Of a DNA stretch of 7,262 nucleotides, positions 6,521-7,262 are shown in pieces. This stretch comes from Planctomycetota bacterium (GTDB taxonomy: Bacteria > Planctomycetota > Phycisphaerae > Sedimentisphaerales > SG8-4). The DNA lies in contig JAUWKC010000081.1 of the NCBI GenBank assembly GCA_030607345.1, positions 1-7,262 of the forward strand. The letters are read 5' to 3'. Below the pieces are notes generated by a model. It worked only from the letters and a program-made list of their open reading frames with translations, had not been told where the DNA came from and did not search any database. The position numbers and the translations under genes are program-made. Within the stretch, counting starts at the first letter, position 1; every line of letters starts with the position of its first letter.

Positions 6521-6570
6521 AAGCTCGAATAACCAAAGTAATAAGAATTTTCGAGAACACGGAGAAGAAA

Positions 6571-7188
6571 ATGGAAACTAAGATGTCGCCGATGCTTGTT
6601 CCAACAATTCTTGTGTTATGCCTGGCTGTACCGACGCAGCATTTGCAGGCCGGCTCAATCTGGGCAAAAAGAGGCAGGAATATGGGCTATCTCTACGCCG
6701 ACGACGTCGCTCGCAACATCGGCGACGTGCTCACAATAAAGATAAACGAGGGAACCACCATCGACAACAAGGCGAAAAGAGACCTCAAAAAGGAAACCGA
6801 CCGCTCGACCGCGTTCAACGGAGAGATAGGAGGCTTCGCCGACATCGGCGATTTCGGCCTGGCCGCCGAATCCAGCAACGAACTCAAAAGCAAAGCCGAC
6901 TACAAGGACGAACGCAAGTATATTGACTCAATCACTGTAGTTGTCGTTGATATACTGCCGAACAGGAACCTTGTCGTAATGGGAACTCGAAACCGTAACA
7001 TCGCAGGAGACGTGCAGACCGTCGAGGCAACAGGCGTGGTAAGACCAAGCGATATCTCCTTCGATAACACGGTCGAGAGCAGGCGAGTGGCTGACTTTCG
7101 ACTTGTAACCAGGCACACCGGTATCGCGGCGCCCTACACAAAACAAGGTTGGCTCGGGACATTCTTTGATATTATTTGGCCCTTCTAA
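6571..7188 (+). CDS. flgH: Flagellar L-ring protein FlgH, without a clear lipobox
   Basis: FlgH forms the L-ring in the outer membrane, the bushing through which the rod leaves the cell. Family features are SIWAKR at 29-34, YLYADDVARNIGDVLTIKIN (about 40-59), VVVVDILPNRNLVVMGTRNR, then GVVRPSDISFDNTVESRRVADF, and the closing GWLGTFFDIIWPF. The 205 residues are slightly short for the family. FlgH is normally a lipoprotein with an LxxC site. Here the only signal-region cysteine (C17) is preceded by L-V-L inside the hydrophobic core, with no small residue at -1. A signal peptidase I cut after L25-Q26-A27 looks more likely. GGAG (6561-6564) lies 6 nt before the ATG. The 50-bp gap after flgA holds only a weak CTCGAA/TTCGAG inverted repeat (6524-6555). 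Confidence 0.92.
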   Translation: METKMSPMLVPTILVLCLAVPTQHLQAGSIWAKRGRNMGYLYADDVARNIGDVLTIKINEGTTIDNKAKRDLKKETDRSTAFNGEIGGFADIGDFGLAAESSNELKSKADYKDERKYIDSITVVVVDILPNRNLVVMGTRNRNIAGDVQTVEATGVVRPSDISFDNTVESRRVADFRLVTRHTGIAAPYTKQGWLGTFFDIIWPF

Positions 7189-7227
7189 AAAGAATTGGCG
7201 AACATTATTTGCTCGAGAGTAATGCTT

Positions 7228-7262
7228 ATGAAATCACGATTGATACCTTGTCTTATAATCCT
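7228..7262 (+). CDS. flgI: Start of a probable P-ring protein gene flgI (cut by window end)
   Basis: An ATG at 7228 opens a frame to the window edge that reads MKSRLIPCLII, a charged N-terminus followed by a hydrophobic run, as expected for a Sec signal peptide. GAGAG at 7215-7219 lies 8 nt upstream, a good spacing for this ATG and too close for the in-frame ATG at 7222. FlgI is the P-ring subunit in the periplasm, is exported by Sec and depends on FlgA. The name comes from gene order (flgA-flgH-flgI is common) plus the signal peptide. The visible 11 codons carry no family-specific motif. Confidence 0.5.
   Translation, partial: MKSRLIPCLII

Noticed and set aside
6524..6555. CTCGAA / TTCGAG inverted repeat between flgA and flgH
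   Set aside because: Only 6 bp with a 20-nt loop and no T-run; too weak to call a terminator or operator.
7195..7213. TTGGCG ... TTTGCT before the probable flgI, resembling a sigma-54 promoter
   Set aside because: The GG to GC spacing is 12 bp instead of the required 10, and the genes appear co-transcribed.

Overview
The window is a piece of a flagellar hook / rod / ring operon from a diderm (Gram-negative type) bacterium. All genes are on the + strand in the order flgD - flgE - (membrane PilZ/YcgR-like gene) - flgF - flgG - flgA - flgH - [flgI start]. The P-ring and L-ring genes (flgA, flgH, probable flgI) imply an outer membrane. The flgF-flgG-flgA-flgH-flgI order, the enlarged FlgE and FlgA, the short FlgD and the membrane PilZ protein fit Planctomycetota (perhaps Phycisphaerae-like) or a deltaproteobacterial-type lineage. 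Composition looks close to 50% G+C. This taxonomic guess is an inference from gene order and family resemblance only.

Layout. Positions 1-400 hold no convincing gene. They contain two inverted repeats (40-96 and 154-179), a pair of ACGTGCC direct repeats (265-286) and a full match to the sigma-54 -24/-12 promoter consensus (296-312). The predicted start of transcription is near 323, about 78 nt before flgD. flgD (401-784) and flgE (813-2468) follow with good Shine-Dalgarno sites. A 131-bp gap (2469-2599) holds a GC-rich hairpin at 2564-2589, just ahead of a 442-codon gene encoding a membrane-anchored PilZ protein (2600-3928). That gene ends 1 nt before flgF (3930-4664), whose ribosome binding site lies inside it. 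Then come flgG (4724-5509), flgA (5519-6520), flgH (6571-7188) and the first codons of a probable flgI (from 7228), cut by the window edge.

How the genes work together. FlgD is the scaffold that lets FlgE polymerise into the hook. FlgF and FlgG build the proximal and distal rod. FlgA chaperones the P-ring protein FlgI in the periplasm, and FlgH forms the L-ring in the outer membrane. A sigma-54 promoter at the head of this set fits the usual hierarchical control in which hook and rod genes are 'middle' genes switched on by an enhancer-binding activator. The least ordinary component is the PilZ/YcgR-like membrane protein between flgE and flgF. Its position and tight coupling to flgF suggest a role in flagellar assembly or motor control. 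Its PilZ ligand motif is only half conserved, so c-di-GMP binding cannot be assumed.
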